Below, piece after piece: positions 19,536-30,401 of a DNA stretch of 64,000 bases. The notes under the pieces were generated by a model that saw only the letters and a program-made list of their open reading frames with translations, searched no databases and was not told the DNA's origin. Within the stretch, counting starts at the first letter, position 1. Every line of letters begins with the position of its first letter. The DNA lies in the NCBI GenBank assembly GCA_017506865.1, contig JAFCMP010000134.1:62001-126000 (forward strand), given 5' to 3'. The stretch is from Tribonema minus. Lineage: Eukaryota; Sar; Xanthophyceae; Tribonematales; Tribonemataceae. A program made the position numbers and the translations under genes.

Positions 19536-22500
19536 TCATACTTTCGCAGTATTGGTCAAAACCGAAGCAGGTGCATTCGAGTTGTCATGGCCGCGGGAAA
19601 CTGTAGCGGCACTAGGGGCCTGAGCATTGCCACGCATTCGAGCGAGGACTGCATGAACTGCACTACGATCTAAGCCGCGACCGCCAGCATCGCCAGCGCT
19701 GAAGGGATTGAAGCCGCTGCCGCTGCCGCCGCCGCCGCCAGACCCGTCTCCGAGAGCAGCAGCACCACCGTTGCCAATACCACCGCGCACACCGCCGCTG
19801 CGCGTGCTGCTGCCGCCGCCGCTGCCGTCAACGCCAAATGTGCCTCCAATGCCGTCAACGCCAAACTCGCTTCCAAGATTAGCCGCCAGTGCACCGGCGC
19901 CGCCGACGCCGCCGGTGCCGTCGCGTACGCCGTAGCCAAGCGCGCCGGCGCCGTCGCGTACGCCGTAGCCAAGCGCGCCGGCGCCGTCGCGTACGCCGTA
20001 GCCAAGCGCGCCGGCGCCGTCGCGTACGCCGTTGCCAAGGGCGCCGTTGCCGCCGCCGCTGCTGTCACCGCCAAAGCCGACTCCAAGAAAAGCAGGACTG
20101 CCGCTGCCGCCGCCGCTGCCGGCGCCGCTGCGCACGCCGTAGCCAAGCGCGCCGTTGCCGCCGCCGCTGCTGCCGCCGCCAGAACCGTCTCCAAACGTAG
20201 CAAGGCCAGCGCCACTGCCGGCGCCGGCGCCGCTGTGCACACCGCTGCCATGCGCAATGCTGCCGCCGCCGCCGCGGCTGCTGCTGCTGCCAAACCCGCC
20301 TGCAGGAATAGCAGCGCCAGCGCCGCCGCCGCCGCCGCCGCCGCCGCGCATACCGCCGCCGCGCGCAATGCTGCCGCCGCCGCCGTGGCTGCCATCACCG
20401 CCAAAACCGTTTCCGGCGCCGCCACCGCCAAAACCGTCCGCAGGAGCAGCAGCATTGGCGCCGTCGCCGCTACGCTGCGCGCCGCCAAAACTGTCCATGA
20501 GTGCAGAAGCACCGCCGATATTGAGGGCGTTGCTGCCGCCGCCGTTGTCGCCGCCACCGGCGCTGCTGCCAAGCAGGTCGCCGGAACCACCACTGCCACC
20601 GCCGCAAGCGCTGACGCCCGCGCTGCTGCCGCTGCCACTGCTGTGACGGTTTCGGGCGGCACCGTGGCCGCTGCTGCAGCTGCTGCTGTCGCCATCGCTG
20701 CTGTCGTCCTTGTTGGCCCTGTCAAAGCTATGGCCGTTGCTGCTTCCGCCATCCAGGAATGCTAGCAAGGTTGCCCTGGCTTCCGCTTCACGCACTGGGT
20801 CGCCTGCTAACAACTCAACCCGCAGCTTCAACTCGTCCAGCTGCTGCTTTCTAGCAACAGCATTTGCGTGTGTTTTCACTGCGTTGCGAAGTGCGCGCGC
20901 CTCCTTTGTGGATGCCTTCAACGCTGCCACGACCTGCCGCTTGTTGGCCCTCTCCTCATCTGACAAGCTCGGCAGCCCGCGCTCCGATCTCAGCTGCTTC
21001 TGCTGCTGCTGCTTCAGTCTGCGGCGACTGGTGAGGCCGCAGCAATTGATGACAGGCGCTGAGGATAGGCTGCTGGACGCGTCATTGGTGCCGCCGCTGA
21101 TGATAGAGGCGCCGTCGGAATCATTGCCGCCAGTGGTGTCACCCGCAGCTGCCGCGCACGTTGGGCCACTTGATGGTACGAGCTGAAACTCAGTCAAGGG
21201 CCGGTCGCTCAGGGGTCCATAAAGAATGAAGAGAAGCATGTATCGCGGCAGCCAGTTCTCCGGCATAGGCTTGGCCACGCTAGGCGTCACTGCGCTGGTG
21301 CCTGCTGTAGTGGCTGCATTGGTGTTGAGCACTGCCGCAGCAGCAGCAGCACCAGTGCCGGCCATCAGTGACCCGTCACCATCGGCGCCATAATGGCCGC
21401 ACAATTCCGTACCATCACCTGGTGGCGACAATGATGACAAGAAGCAGCAAGGCATAGCAGCATATGGTCTGAGGCTGCTGAAAGCATGGGGCATTGTGAT
21501 GTCAAGAGGTCCTCCTGTGCAGCAGCATGACGTACAGCTGCGCATGCGATGCGGGCGCTGCTTGCAGTCACCAAACCACACTGTGCTCAGCTGCATGCAG
21601 ACGAGGTACCACATCACATTGAGCTCATTGTCGTGCACACTTCGTGCACAATGCTGCAGCTGCTATGTACCTGCTGTTTGGCCTGCTGCTGCAGGGCCCT
21701 CTGGCTCGCCCTTGTCCTTGGCCCAGAGTGCACAGCGCAGCGTTTCGAGGATGTCACCTTCCTGCTGTCCCGAAGGTACACCAGAGGGGAACAGACTGCA
21801 ACAGAAAGGCAGCAACCACAGCGTCCGGCTTGCAGTCAATGGCATATACTTCCAATCGCTTTGACTTGCTCTTTATGTTATTATGCCCGCATTCTACATC
21901 CTACACACTGAAGAAGACACCGCGCTGTCTTGAATCCTCCGCATTAACGCTGTGCAGAAGCATTCTACGGCATGCATGTTCAATATAGCAACAGACCATA
22001 GTGCAATAACATGTACACATACATCAGGACAGATGATCGCAGATGAAAGCATGCGACAACTTGACCAGCTGGTCTGCTTTCAAGAAAGGCATGCTCACCT
22101 TGCAAAGAGGGGCAGATAGACATTTTGTATGTTCTTGCATGCCTCCGCCCACTTGCTCCAGAGCGAGTCTTTGTCGGGCAAAAACGTCTTCGGCGCCTGC
22201 GCCTTGCTGCCGTCGGCTTTTTTAGCCTTGCCCACTGTGACAGCAAGCGGGCATGCCCATCAGAGTGCAATCAAACAAATTGAGCAGCACATCACTCTGG
22301 CAGCGAGTTTCTGACGCTCTCACTCACCGCTAAACGTCGTCTGCAGCATGATTTCCCTCGTAATCCAACTCGGCGGGTTGTCGTTCGCAGCCTCGCTGAG
22401 CCACTTCAGAAATCCAGGCATAGCTACGTTCGTGTAGGACCGATAGGCGTACTCGTTGCGCTGCTTCTGCGCAAGCGTTCTGCCGCTATGCAAGACGGCC

Positions 22501-22640
22501 GACGCCGCATATGCAATCGGCACTGTCTGAAATATTTTGAGCGTCTCTGCAGACGCCTTTTGGGCGTATAGCATCTTCAACGCCCACTCCACACCGGCCG
22601 TGATGGTGAAGCCCAGCGATTCCACGGTGTTGGAGGTCAT
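19536..22640 (-). CDS. protein of unknown function with Gly/Ser-rich repetitive C-terminus, about four exons
   Basis: Phase-consistent exons on the minus strand: 22328-22640, 22099-22234, 21671-21795, and a long last exon ending at 19536 whose start is 21418 or 21514 (both acceptors keep the frame). The start MTSNTVESLG is chosen because it opens the conserved-looking part. The N-terminal ~180 aa are globular, with Trp and charged helices (LWSKWAEACKN). Then come an Ala-rich linker, ENWLPRYMLLFILYGPL (a short hydrophobic segment) and a coiled-coil-like basic stretch (RRRLKQQQQKQLRSERG to about ATLLAFLDGG). The last ~330 residues are Gly/Ser/Asp low complexity with an 11-residue tandem repeat, GALGYGVRDGA. 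I do not recognise the family. It is divergent from the PUF gene with 683 bp between starts. Confidence 0.55.
19918..20048. repeat. 33-bp tandem repeat coding an 11-residue Gly-rich unit
   Basis: Units start near 19918, 19951, 19984 and 20017 (CCGTCGCGTACGCCGT each). They encode GALGYGVRDGA on the minus strand; the last unit differs slightly. Confidence 0.85.
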
Positions 22641-23323
22641 CGTTGTAGTGGATCGCTGCGTCGTCGTGTGTTGTGACCGCGCAGCACGCAATCGATTTTC
22701 AAACTCGCACAGCAAAATACGCGCCAACTGCACACGTGAAAAAAGCCACGTTTTGCCGATCCTGCCCACACCATGAATCAGGCGAAGCAGGAAAAGGAAG
22801 GCGCGGCAAAAAGGACGGGTCCGTCACTTTTCTGGCGCCCGATTTCTGGTGCCATAAAAAATCACAACCATCTTCACCAACGTACCCTTTCACGTCTTCT
22901 GAGTTTCCTGTTTTTGTGCGCCGCCTGGTAGAATAGCTGGCACTACGCTGTGGCAGGGGGAGGCGGACAATACTCTAGTGTGCACCGCTGCTGTCCCATA
23001 GGCCGCGCCGTAGCTTACGTGCCGGCGTTCGCGCGGTGACGGGTTGTGTCGTGTACAGTAGATCTCTGCGGGAGCAAGAGCAGCGTCGGCGGCGGCACTC
23101 GGCGCACAGTATCAGGCACGCAACACTGGTGTGGGGGCAGAGGCAAGCTCATCCGTCCGCGCAGGGGATACGGATACCGATACAAAACTGCGTGAGCACT
23201 CTACACGCACTTGTTGCCAAGAGGACACGGGAGCAGGCACAAACGAACCAAGCAGGAGGGAGCGTTGGAGTAGATGCCTCTACCTTGGATCTGACCGCAT
23301 AGATACGCGGGCTCTACTGCTCA
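22641..23323. other. shared upstream region of two divergent genes
   Basis: No supported exon. It lies between the Gly-rich gene (-) and the PUF gene (+) and should contain both promoters and 5' UTRs. No TATA box can be assigned with confidence. Confidence 0.4.
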
Positions 23324-26300
23324 GTGGCTATCGTCCAGAGAGGCATGCATGCTCAGACCAAGGCATTAGCGAACCCAGCGGATTCACGGATTGGGGAGGC
23401 ACCTTTTAGCACCAACATCAGCAACAACAGTCCAGAGAGGCCAGGGTCAGCACCACCAGCTATAGCTGCCCTTGACGCCACAAATCTTTTCGCTTTCGGC
23501 TCTGGGCTCGCCCTCTTCGGCGAGGGCAACGCGGTCGTTCGTGCTCCTTCTGCTCAAGGCTTCATCGAGACATCGTACAACAAACAGAGAACGGGTGAAG
23601 GATCCATGCTGATGGCAGGCAGGGAGCCGGATGACGGCATCGGCATGCAGTACGGCAGGCAGGCGCCTTATGCAGGAGGGAGGGTAGAGGATTTGTCTCT
23701 AGAGTTCCTGTCTCTGCAGGATGACCCCACTCCGGCACAGGCCGCGGATCCCGCAGGCGCCGGCGGCGCCATTCCCCGCAGCGTCGTCGAGCAGCAGCAG
23801 AGGCGCTCAGGCACGCCTGGAATGGCGCCACCTGGCAAGCCAATAGATTCCACGGCTGGTGGCACGGGGGTGAAGCCAGAGGCCAAAGCGCCAGCATTTG
23901 GACCGACGTCCGACGCCGTGCCTTCCGCGGTGGCGGCCGACAAGAGCAGACCCAGGCAGCAATCCGGCATCAGCGGCGGCGGCTATGGCGCTGGACACCA
24001 GCACATGGGAGGCGGCGCCGCACAGCAGCAGCAGCAGCACCAGCAGCAGCAGCAACACCAGCAGCGCCGCATGCCAACGCCGCAGCTGCACACACCCCAG
24101 CATCAGCCCAACGTCAGCGCGGGCATGTACGGCATGCAGCCGCCCACGTGGCTGTACTCGGAATCATTCGCGCTGGCGGAGGCGGAAATGGCGGCCGCTG
24201 CGCAGATCCACATGCAGCAGCTGGGTCTTGGCGGCGCGGCGGGCACCAACGTGTCAGTTAACCCCTATGGCAGTGCTCAAGGCGCGTACAGCACCATGCT
24301 GCCGTCGGATGGCGGCGCCGCTGCGTACCACCAAGCAGCTGCTCTGCCGGGGGGCATGAGTCCGCAGCCGGTGATGATGTCCACAGGGCAGCATGTGTAT
24401 GGCAACGCATCGGACTACGGCGGCTTTGGGCTGGGGGTCCCAGTGTCCCCCTACCTGACGCTCGTGGGCCACAGTCCTGCAGGCCATCTCATGCCTGACA
24501 GCCAGCCGTACTTTGTGCAGAGCCCAGGGGGTCCGCACCAGCCGCCTACGCCCGGGGGGTACCTGGCATCCCCTTACACACACGCAGCGCCGCCGTCGCA
24601 AGTAGCAGCGCCCGCAAGCTATGGCGGCATGCGGCGCGGGTTCGGCTCGGCGGCGGACATGCGCCTGACGCCGCAGCAGCAGCAAGCGGCGGCGGCGGCG
24701 GCGGCGCAGCAGCAGCAGCAGCAGCTGCCAGCGTACTACCAGGCGCAGCTGCAGCAGCTGGGCGTGCAGCAGCAGCAGCAGCAGCAGATGCTGCGCATGG
24801 AGGACCGGCGGCGGCGGCGCCGCACCAGCAGCTCGGACGAGGACTTCCGCACCGCCCTGACGGGCGTCGGGCGCCCCATGACACAGCAGCGCCTGCCTGG
24901 CGTTGACATGCTGCCTGCCCACCGCATCCCGCGGGTGCCCCTCACCACGCAACCGTACGCGCTGGGTATGCCTTTGGGCATGGACAGCGTGCGCGGACGC
25001 GTGTACAGCATGAGCGGCGACCAGATGGGCTGTCGGCAGCTGCAGTACATGCTGGGGGATGGGGGGCCGGAGGTGGCAACGGCCATACTGGCGGAGGTGC
25101 AGGACCACCTGGCCGATCTCATGACGGACCCTTTTGGCAACTACCTGTTCCAGAAGCTGCTGGAGCACGTGAGCGATGACGAGAGGGCCAGCGTGGTGTT
25201 TGCCGTCGCGCACAGGCTCACCATGTCGGGCATGAGCCTGCACGGCACTCGCTCCGTGCAGAAGGTGGTGGAGGTGAGCATTGACCACTCATTACACATT
25301 GCGCATGACTTAGGGTTAGGGCTAGGGTTACGTGCAGGGTTAGGGTTAGGGTTAGGGTTAGAGTTACAAACAGATGAGATGTAGTAGAACATGGTGCGTG
25401 TACATGGCTTGTAGTTACACAAGGATCTGCTCTCTTCCGTTATATGTCAACCACTTTTGGAGCAGCACCGAGCTTAGGGTTAGCATGAGGGTACTAGAGC
25501 CTGTCGTCATTGCACACAAGATCGTCTACTCTCAGTGCTGCACGATGATGCTCAACGCGGCCTCACCGCCATACTGCCGCATATGGAATGTGATGTATGA
25601 AGGCACATCCTTGTAGTCTGCTTGATCTTGATCTGCAACCATTCTGAATCGAAAACTATGTAGCCTTGTGCAGAAGCGTCGCGTAATGCACATCCCAGTC
25701 TCTCAAGCAGACCTCACACGTCACAGACAGTGCACGCTCAGCATGTCAATGTCATGTCAATGACAATGGACAATGACAATGGTCATTGCCATGATTTGCA
25801 CGCAGCAGCTCACGGTTATGGTTTACTGAATGTCACCGTTGTATCATAATGACCACGCATCATTGGTATAAGACTGTAGCAGCATTGCTCCCCCCGTCTG
25901 GAGCTGAAATGCTGTACAAGTACATGCATCTGACATATATGCCTCGCATCGCATGCAAGGAGCAGCAATGGCTGAGCACGTACACGTTACATTGGCTCTC
26001 ACTGTGTTGCGCCTCTATGTAGCATACTACCGTTTCACTGCTTGTTGCAATCATACGGTCCAGCTGCTGCATGCTTACTATGAAAGCACTGCAAAGTCTT
26101 CATGTATTTGTGTCAAAGCGACGCCGGCAGCTTGCTGTACCTGGTTTTGCTCACCGTGTAGTTACGCTGCGCTGGTGTGGTGTACATTGTGCATACATCA
26201 TCACTCCATCATGACCTCACGCTCTGCACATGCCTCAACTTCTTGCCTCAATGCTCAGCTGGCGCGCTCGCCAACGGAGCGCGCAGCCGTAGTGCAGGCG

Positions 26301-27893
26301 CTCGAGAACTCCGTTGTTGACCTGGCCACCAACCCCAACGGCAATCACGTCATACAGCGCGTGCTGCAACACTTTAGCGCAGAGGGCGACAGCATGTTTG
26401 TCTATGCTGCGCTCGAGCGGTCGTGCTTTGAGGTGGCCACGCACAGGCACGGGTGTTGCGTGGTGCAGCGCGCGCTGGATGCGGCGTCGCTGGAGCAACG
26501 GCTGTCGCTGGTCGCGCAAGTTGCGGGCAGGGCCCTGGAGATGATGCAGGTGGGTAGTGCTGTACTGTACTGTGTCACTGGAGTACCTTGCGGTGGCACT
26601 TTATGGGTCAAGCATGACGCACAGCTCAAGTATGATGCACAGCTTGTGAAACTTGACCATACATACTGGTGGTTTATAGGGTATGCCAGATGTGCAAGCA
26701 TCTAGTATGATTTGCATACAGTATGTATGGAACATCCCACGACGCATACAGTATGTATGGAACATCCCACCTCGACGTGATTGGTCATATTTGATGCCAT
26801 ACTCCCGAATGTGACAGCAAACCTTCAAATGAAATTTCAACATTGACTGACATCAGAGCCGCAGGTGTATGTTGATCAGCAGATGATCATTGCGCATATT
26901 CGCCATCACACCAATGCATTTGCCTGATACGTTCCCATTCAGGTTAGTCAGTATGCAATGAAGGCCTTGGTTGAGCTTCTCTTGTATGCGCCCCACAACG
27001 TCTGTACACATGCTGCCATTTGTACACAGTGGTCAGCGATGCTTACCATCATCAGCACCGCTCAGCGCTGTGTGTCACTACTCTACCCTTTCCTGTCCTC
27101 CCGAAGGCTGCAGTAACTCTGTCAACTCTCATCCTGCCCGGGCACTCTGTCATGTAATCGGCTGTATGCTCAGCCACCTCCACGTGTAGCGCTGCCTGAT
27201 GTCTGCATGCCACAACCATCTGTGTTGTGTCAGAATGTCAGCAAGGTAGCGCTGACTCGTCTGGAGAGTGTACCCGTTCATTGCGCTTGAGCTCTGCTGC
27301 AACTTGAGCATCACGACACACCCGCATCTGCTCACGTGTCCCAATGGTGAAGTATTGGTTGATGTAGAATCGCTTCAAGCCTATTATGCAAGGCTTTAAC
27401 CGCAATGCCCTCACACCTCCATCTCCAGGACCCCTTTGGCAACTACGTGGTCCAGTACGTGCTGGACAAGTGCGCAGTGGAGGAGGTGGATGTCATCACG
27501 CGCGCGCCCATGGGCCAGGTCGTGCACCTCTCCACGCAGAAATTCAGCTCCAACGTCGTGGAGAAGTGCCTGGAGAAGGCTCAGGCGCCCGTGCAGTCTG
27601 CCTACGTGGCAGAGCTCATCGCGGCACCGAGCATGTCGGCGCTGCTGCACGACCAGTACGCCAACTACGTCATACAGCGCGCGCTGTCGGTGGCGCCGCG
27701 CGAGGACGTGGCGCTGCTGAGCGATGTGGTGCGGCCGCACCTGGCGCTCATGCGCAACTCCATGTCCACGGGCGGCCGCCGCATCTTCATCAAGATGCTC
27801 AAGCGCTTCCCCGAGATGGCGCCCACGCACGCGGAGATCGCCGCCGCAGAGCAGCAGCAGCAGCAGCAGCGCCACGAGGCACCGCTCAATTGA
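23324..27893 (+). CDS. Pumilio/PUF-family RNA-binding protein, three exons
   Basis: The exons are 23324-25273, 26259-26549 and 27429-27893, all joined at codon boundaries, giving about 901 aa. The N-terminal ~560 residues are low complexity with Gln tracts (24024-24063, 24706-24724 and 24769-24786). The PUF domain has eight repeats with recognition residues visible: R1 GCRQLQ, R2 GNYLFQ, R3 GTRSVQ, R4 GNHVIQ, R5 GCCVVQ, R6 GNYVVQ, R7 SSNVVE, R8 ANYVIQ. By the known PUF code these predict binding close to UGUANAUA (R8 to R1: U, G, U, A?, U, A?, U, A). R5 with Cys-Cys is seen in yeast Puf4/Puf5-type proteins. PUF proteins bind 3' UTRs and usually repress or destabilise mRNAs. Intron 1 carries TTAGGG repeats. 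An alternative start at 23345 is possible. Confidence 0.9.
25311..25363 (+). repeat. interstitial telomere-like TTAGGG repeats in PUF intron 1
   Basis: Two degenerate blocks (TTAGGGTTAGGGCTAGGG, then GGGTTAGGGTTAGGGTTAGG) separated by TTACGTGCA, starting 37 nt after the splice donor. Confidence 0.9.
26714..26770 (+). repeat. 30-bp tandem duplication
   Basis: GCATACAGTATGTATGGAAC plus ATCCCAC occurs twice at a 30-bp period, inside PUF intron 2. Confidence 0.8.
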
Positions 27894-29765
27894 GCACTGC
27901 CGACTGGCAACGGGCGGCAGTAGGGCTGGACGGGCCGGTGCCCTTGTACACGGAGGACAATGCCGCCATTACGTGGCGGCGACAGCAACGGAGGCAGCGG
28001 CAGCGGCAGCAGCGCCAGTGCACCTGCTGAAACCGATCTTGATCAGTTGCGGCTGCGCGTGCAGCGGAGGCAGCACGCTGCTCTGCTGGTGCTGTGGCTG
28101 CTGCTGCTGCTGGTCCTGCTGCTGCATAGTTACTGATACGAGTTGAGCAGGCCGATTACGGTCGGTGACAATCAGTTGAGGGGGGGGGGGGGCAATGGCT
28201 TCATCAACCTGCACCAGCCGCAGCAGCTGCAATCGGCGCAAGCGATTGGAGCCAGGCATGGGGCTCTTGCAGGTGAACTTCACCTTGCAGTGCTCCACAC
28301 AGAGTGCGGCGGCGGCGTGCATGTTGCGCGCCGCATTTTGGTGCACGAGGGGTCTTGAGGGGGGGGAGGGGGGGGGGGAGGGGGTAGTGTCTGGGGGGCA
28401 GCAAGCAGATGTAGCAGGCGGAGAGCGGGGAGGCTGCAGGCTTTGTTGCGCAGGTGCTGCGCCAATTTTGACAACAGCAAGTGGATTGTTAAGGGGCTTG
28501 GACAATTTCGGCAGCAGGCAGGCTTCTGCCCTCGATGGCACTTCAACTTGTAGGGCAGCCGCGTTCTGATGGTGTTGCATGTGTAGAGAGCTAGCATTTT
28601 TGGTTTTCGCAGGACCCTTTGCATCAGCAAGTGGCAGCTTTTATAGCTCGATGGCAGAAGGAAGTTGAAGTTGGCTTGTAGGGGCGTCACACGATGACCG
28701 CCTGATGCCTGGCAGCGGTGTGCATGATGCGGTGCAGAGCTGGCCCGGTGTTGTGTTGCCCTTGTGCGCGCATCCTGCAGGCTATGTCTACGTAGCGTGT
28801 GCATTCGGCATGCTACTGTACCACACAGTGCCAGAGCCTAGGCTTGCCGCCTAGGTCAGTGCCCCCTTGTAGCATAATTTATCTTGCGTTGCACATACTG
28901 TCATTTTGCTCTTCGTCTGCTTGCACATCATGATGTGGTTAGTTGCTTGAATGATTGCAGTGCAGGCTTTGGCCGGCCAGCGGTCGCATTTGTGGACTTG
29001 ACAGCACTACATACATATGCGCAGCTTACAGCCCATCATTATCTGTGCGATTGCGTGCCGCGTGATGGTGTGCGATTCGACATATGGCACAGCAGTATGC
29101 AATGTCGCATCATGGTCACAGTCAACATGCTTTTGTCAATCATGGTGAGGCTGCACAGATCTTGAATGCAGGCATCGAGCCGCAGAGCAGCTGTGCAGAG
29201 TCGCTTGTATGGCGTGAACTGGGCTCTCAATATCATGAAGTTAACCCATTGTGGTCAGGCTGCAGGCCACTGCAGGCCACTGCAATGCAATGGCTGCAGT
29301 AGACGTTTGGCATACACGGTGCTGTGGCTTTCCACCATCATGCACCGCAGCAATGTGCTTGAATTTTACTGATGTTGCCAGCACTTGAACGAGCACATGA
29401 GCCTGCTTGGAGGAGTGTCCAGGTTGATCATGATGCGTGATGCTGAAGTTATGTCCTCTGCAGAAGGTCACAGTGCAAGTGCATGCTTTGCACAGGTGTT
29501 GAATGTTCTGCGTAAGGACCATGGTATATTTTCGTGCACGAGTCAGGATTGCATACATGCAAAGCATGCGCAGAAACAGACAAACTGAAGAGCAACAAGG
29601 TGCTGTAGTATACTGTAGTCAAGATATTGGCATTATATATGGAGAGGGGGAGGGGGGGGAGCCTACAAGAAGAACACCCCCCTTCCCAGCTCCTCCCGGG
29701 GCCCCCGCACCTATTCTTGACAAAAACATAGGTGTGGGTGTTTTCTCGTTCTGTGTTGGCAGGCT
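27894..29765. other. PUF 3' UTR and gene-free region
   Basis: No supported gene. It contains G-tracts (about 28179-28192 and 28358-28384), CAG/CTG-rich stretches that create open frames by composition, and a short tandem GGCCACTGCA (about 29262-29282). No clear TGTAA was found close to the PUF stop. Confidence 0.4.
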
Positions 29766-29769
29766 GTAC

Positions 29770-30157
29770 TTTTTATTAATTCTCGCTCAGGGCGCGAAAA
29801 AGCCCAGATGATTGGCATCTAGCTGTAAGGAATCTACATGTCGTATGACAGTCTGAAAGGTCGCAACGACAACCACTCAAACGCCGCCGCCGCCAAATGG
29901 CATCTCGGGGTCCTCCCCTACGTCCTCCTCCATGTGCCCCCCCCCCCTGGATTCTGCCATGTGTGTCATGACAGCCAGAGTACGCCATGTGGAGCGCTGC
30001 CGACAGTGCTGAGCGTAAGCGCGCCAGGGCGATGCCCTTGAGAGCTTTAGGGCGCGCTCCTCCGGGCACTGACATCCTGCTGGCATACTCCGTCGCCACA
30101 GCCTCCAGCAGCTTCCGCCCCTGCTCCCCGATGCTGCCAAATGACCCTATTGCCAAA
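29770..30157 (-). mobile_element. REL retroelement, 5'-truncated copy E
   Basis: Minus-strand copy of the last ~390 nt of the element. Small deletions (e.g. GACAGCCAG instead of GACACGGCCAG) break the frame, so it is older than B/C/D. GTAC occurs at both ends (29766-29769 and 30158-30161), within the 6-bp direct repeat GTACTT. Confidence 0.9.
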
Positions 30158-30243
30158 GTACTTGTTATTATTATCGCAAGCTTTTCGATTGCATAGGCAA
30201 CCCGGCCTCCCTTGGGCCTTTATAAATACAAGTCCATACGTAC

Positions 30244-30401
30244 TTGTTATTAATTCTCGCTCAGGGCACGAAAAAGCCCAGATGAACAACTTGCAGCTTG
30301 CTGTACGGAATCTACATGTCGTGTGACAGTCTGAAAGTGTCTCAATGACAACCACTTAAACGCCGCCGCCGCCAGATGGCATCTCGAGATCCCCCCCTAC
30401 T
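30244..30401 (-). mobile_element. REL retroelement, 5'-truncated copy F (divergent subfamily)
   Basis: Minus-strand 3' UTR plus a few C-terminal codons (the GGCGGCGGCG stretch). It resembles copy A (ATTCCGTAC plus AGCAAGC-type sequence) more than D. GTAC is at both ends (30240-30243 and 30402-30405). Confidence 0.85.

Noticed and set aside
19670..20765. Long Ala/Pro/Arg-rich frames on both strands over the Gly-rich exon
   Set aside because: Shadow frames of GCC/GGC triplet repeats; the minus frame joined by splicing to upstream exons is the supported one.
27969..28580. 203-aa Pro/Gln-rich minus-strand frame behind the PUF gene
   Set aside because: Built from CAG/CTG and C-tract repeats in the PUF 3' region; no domain, no splice support.
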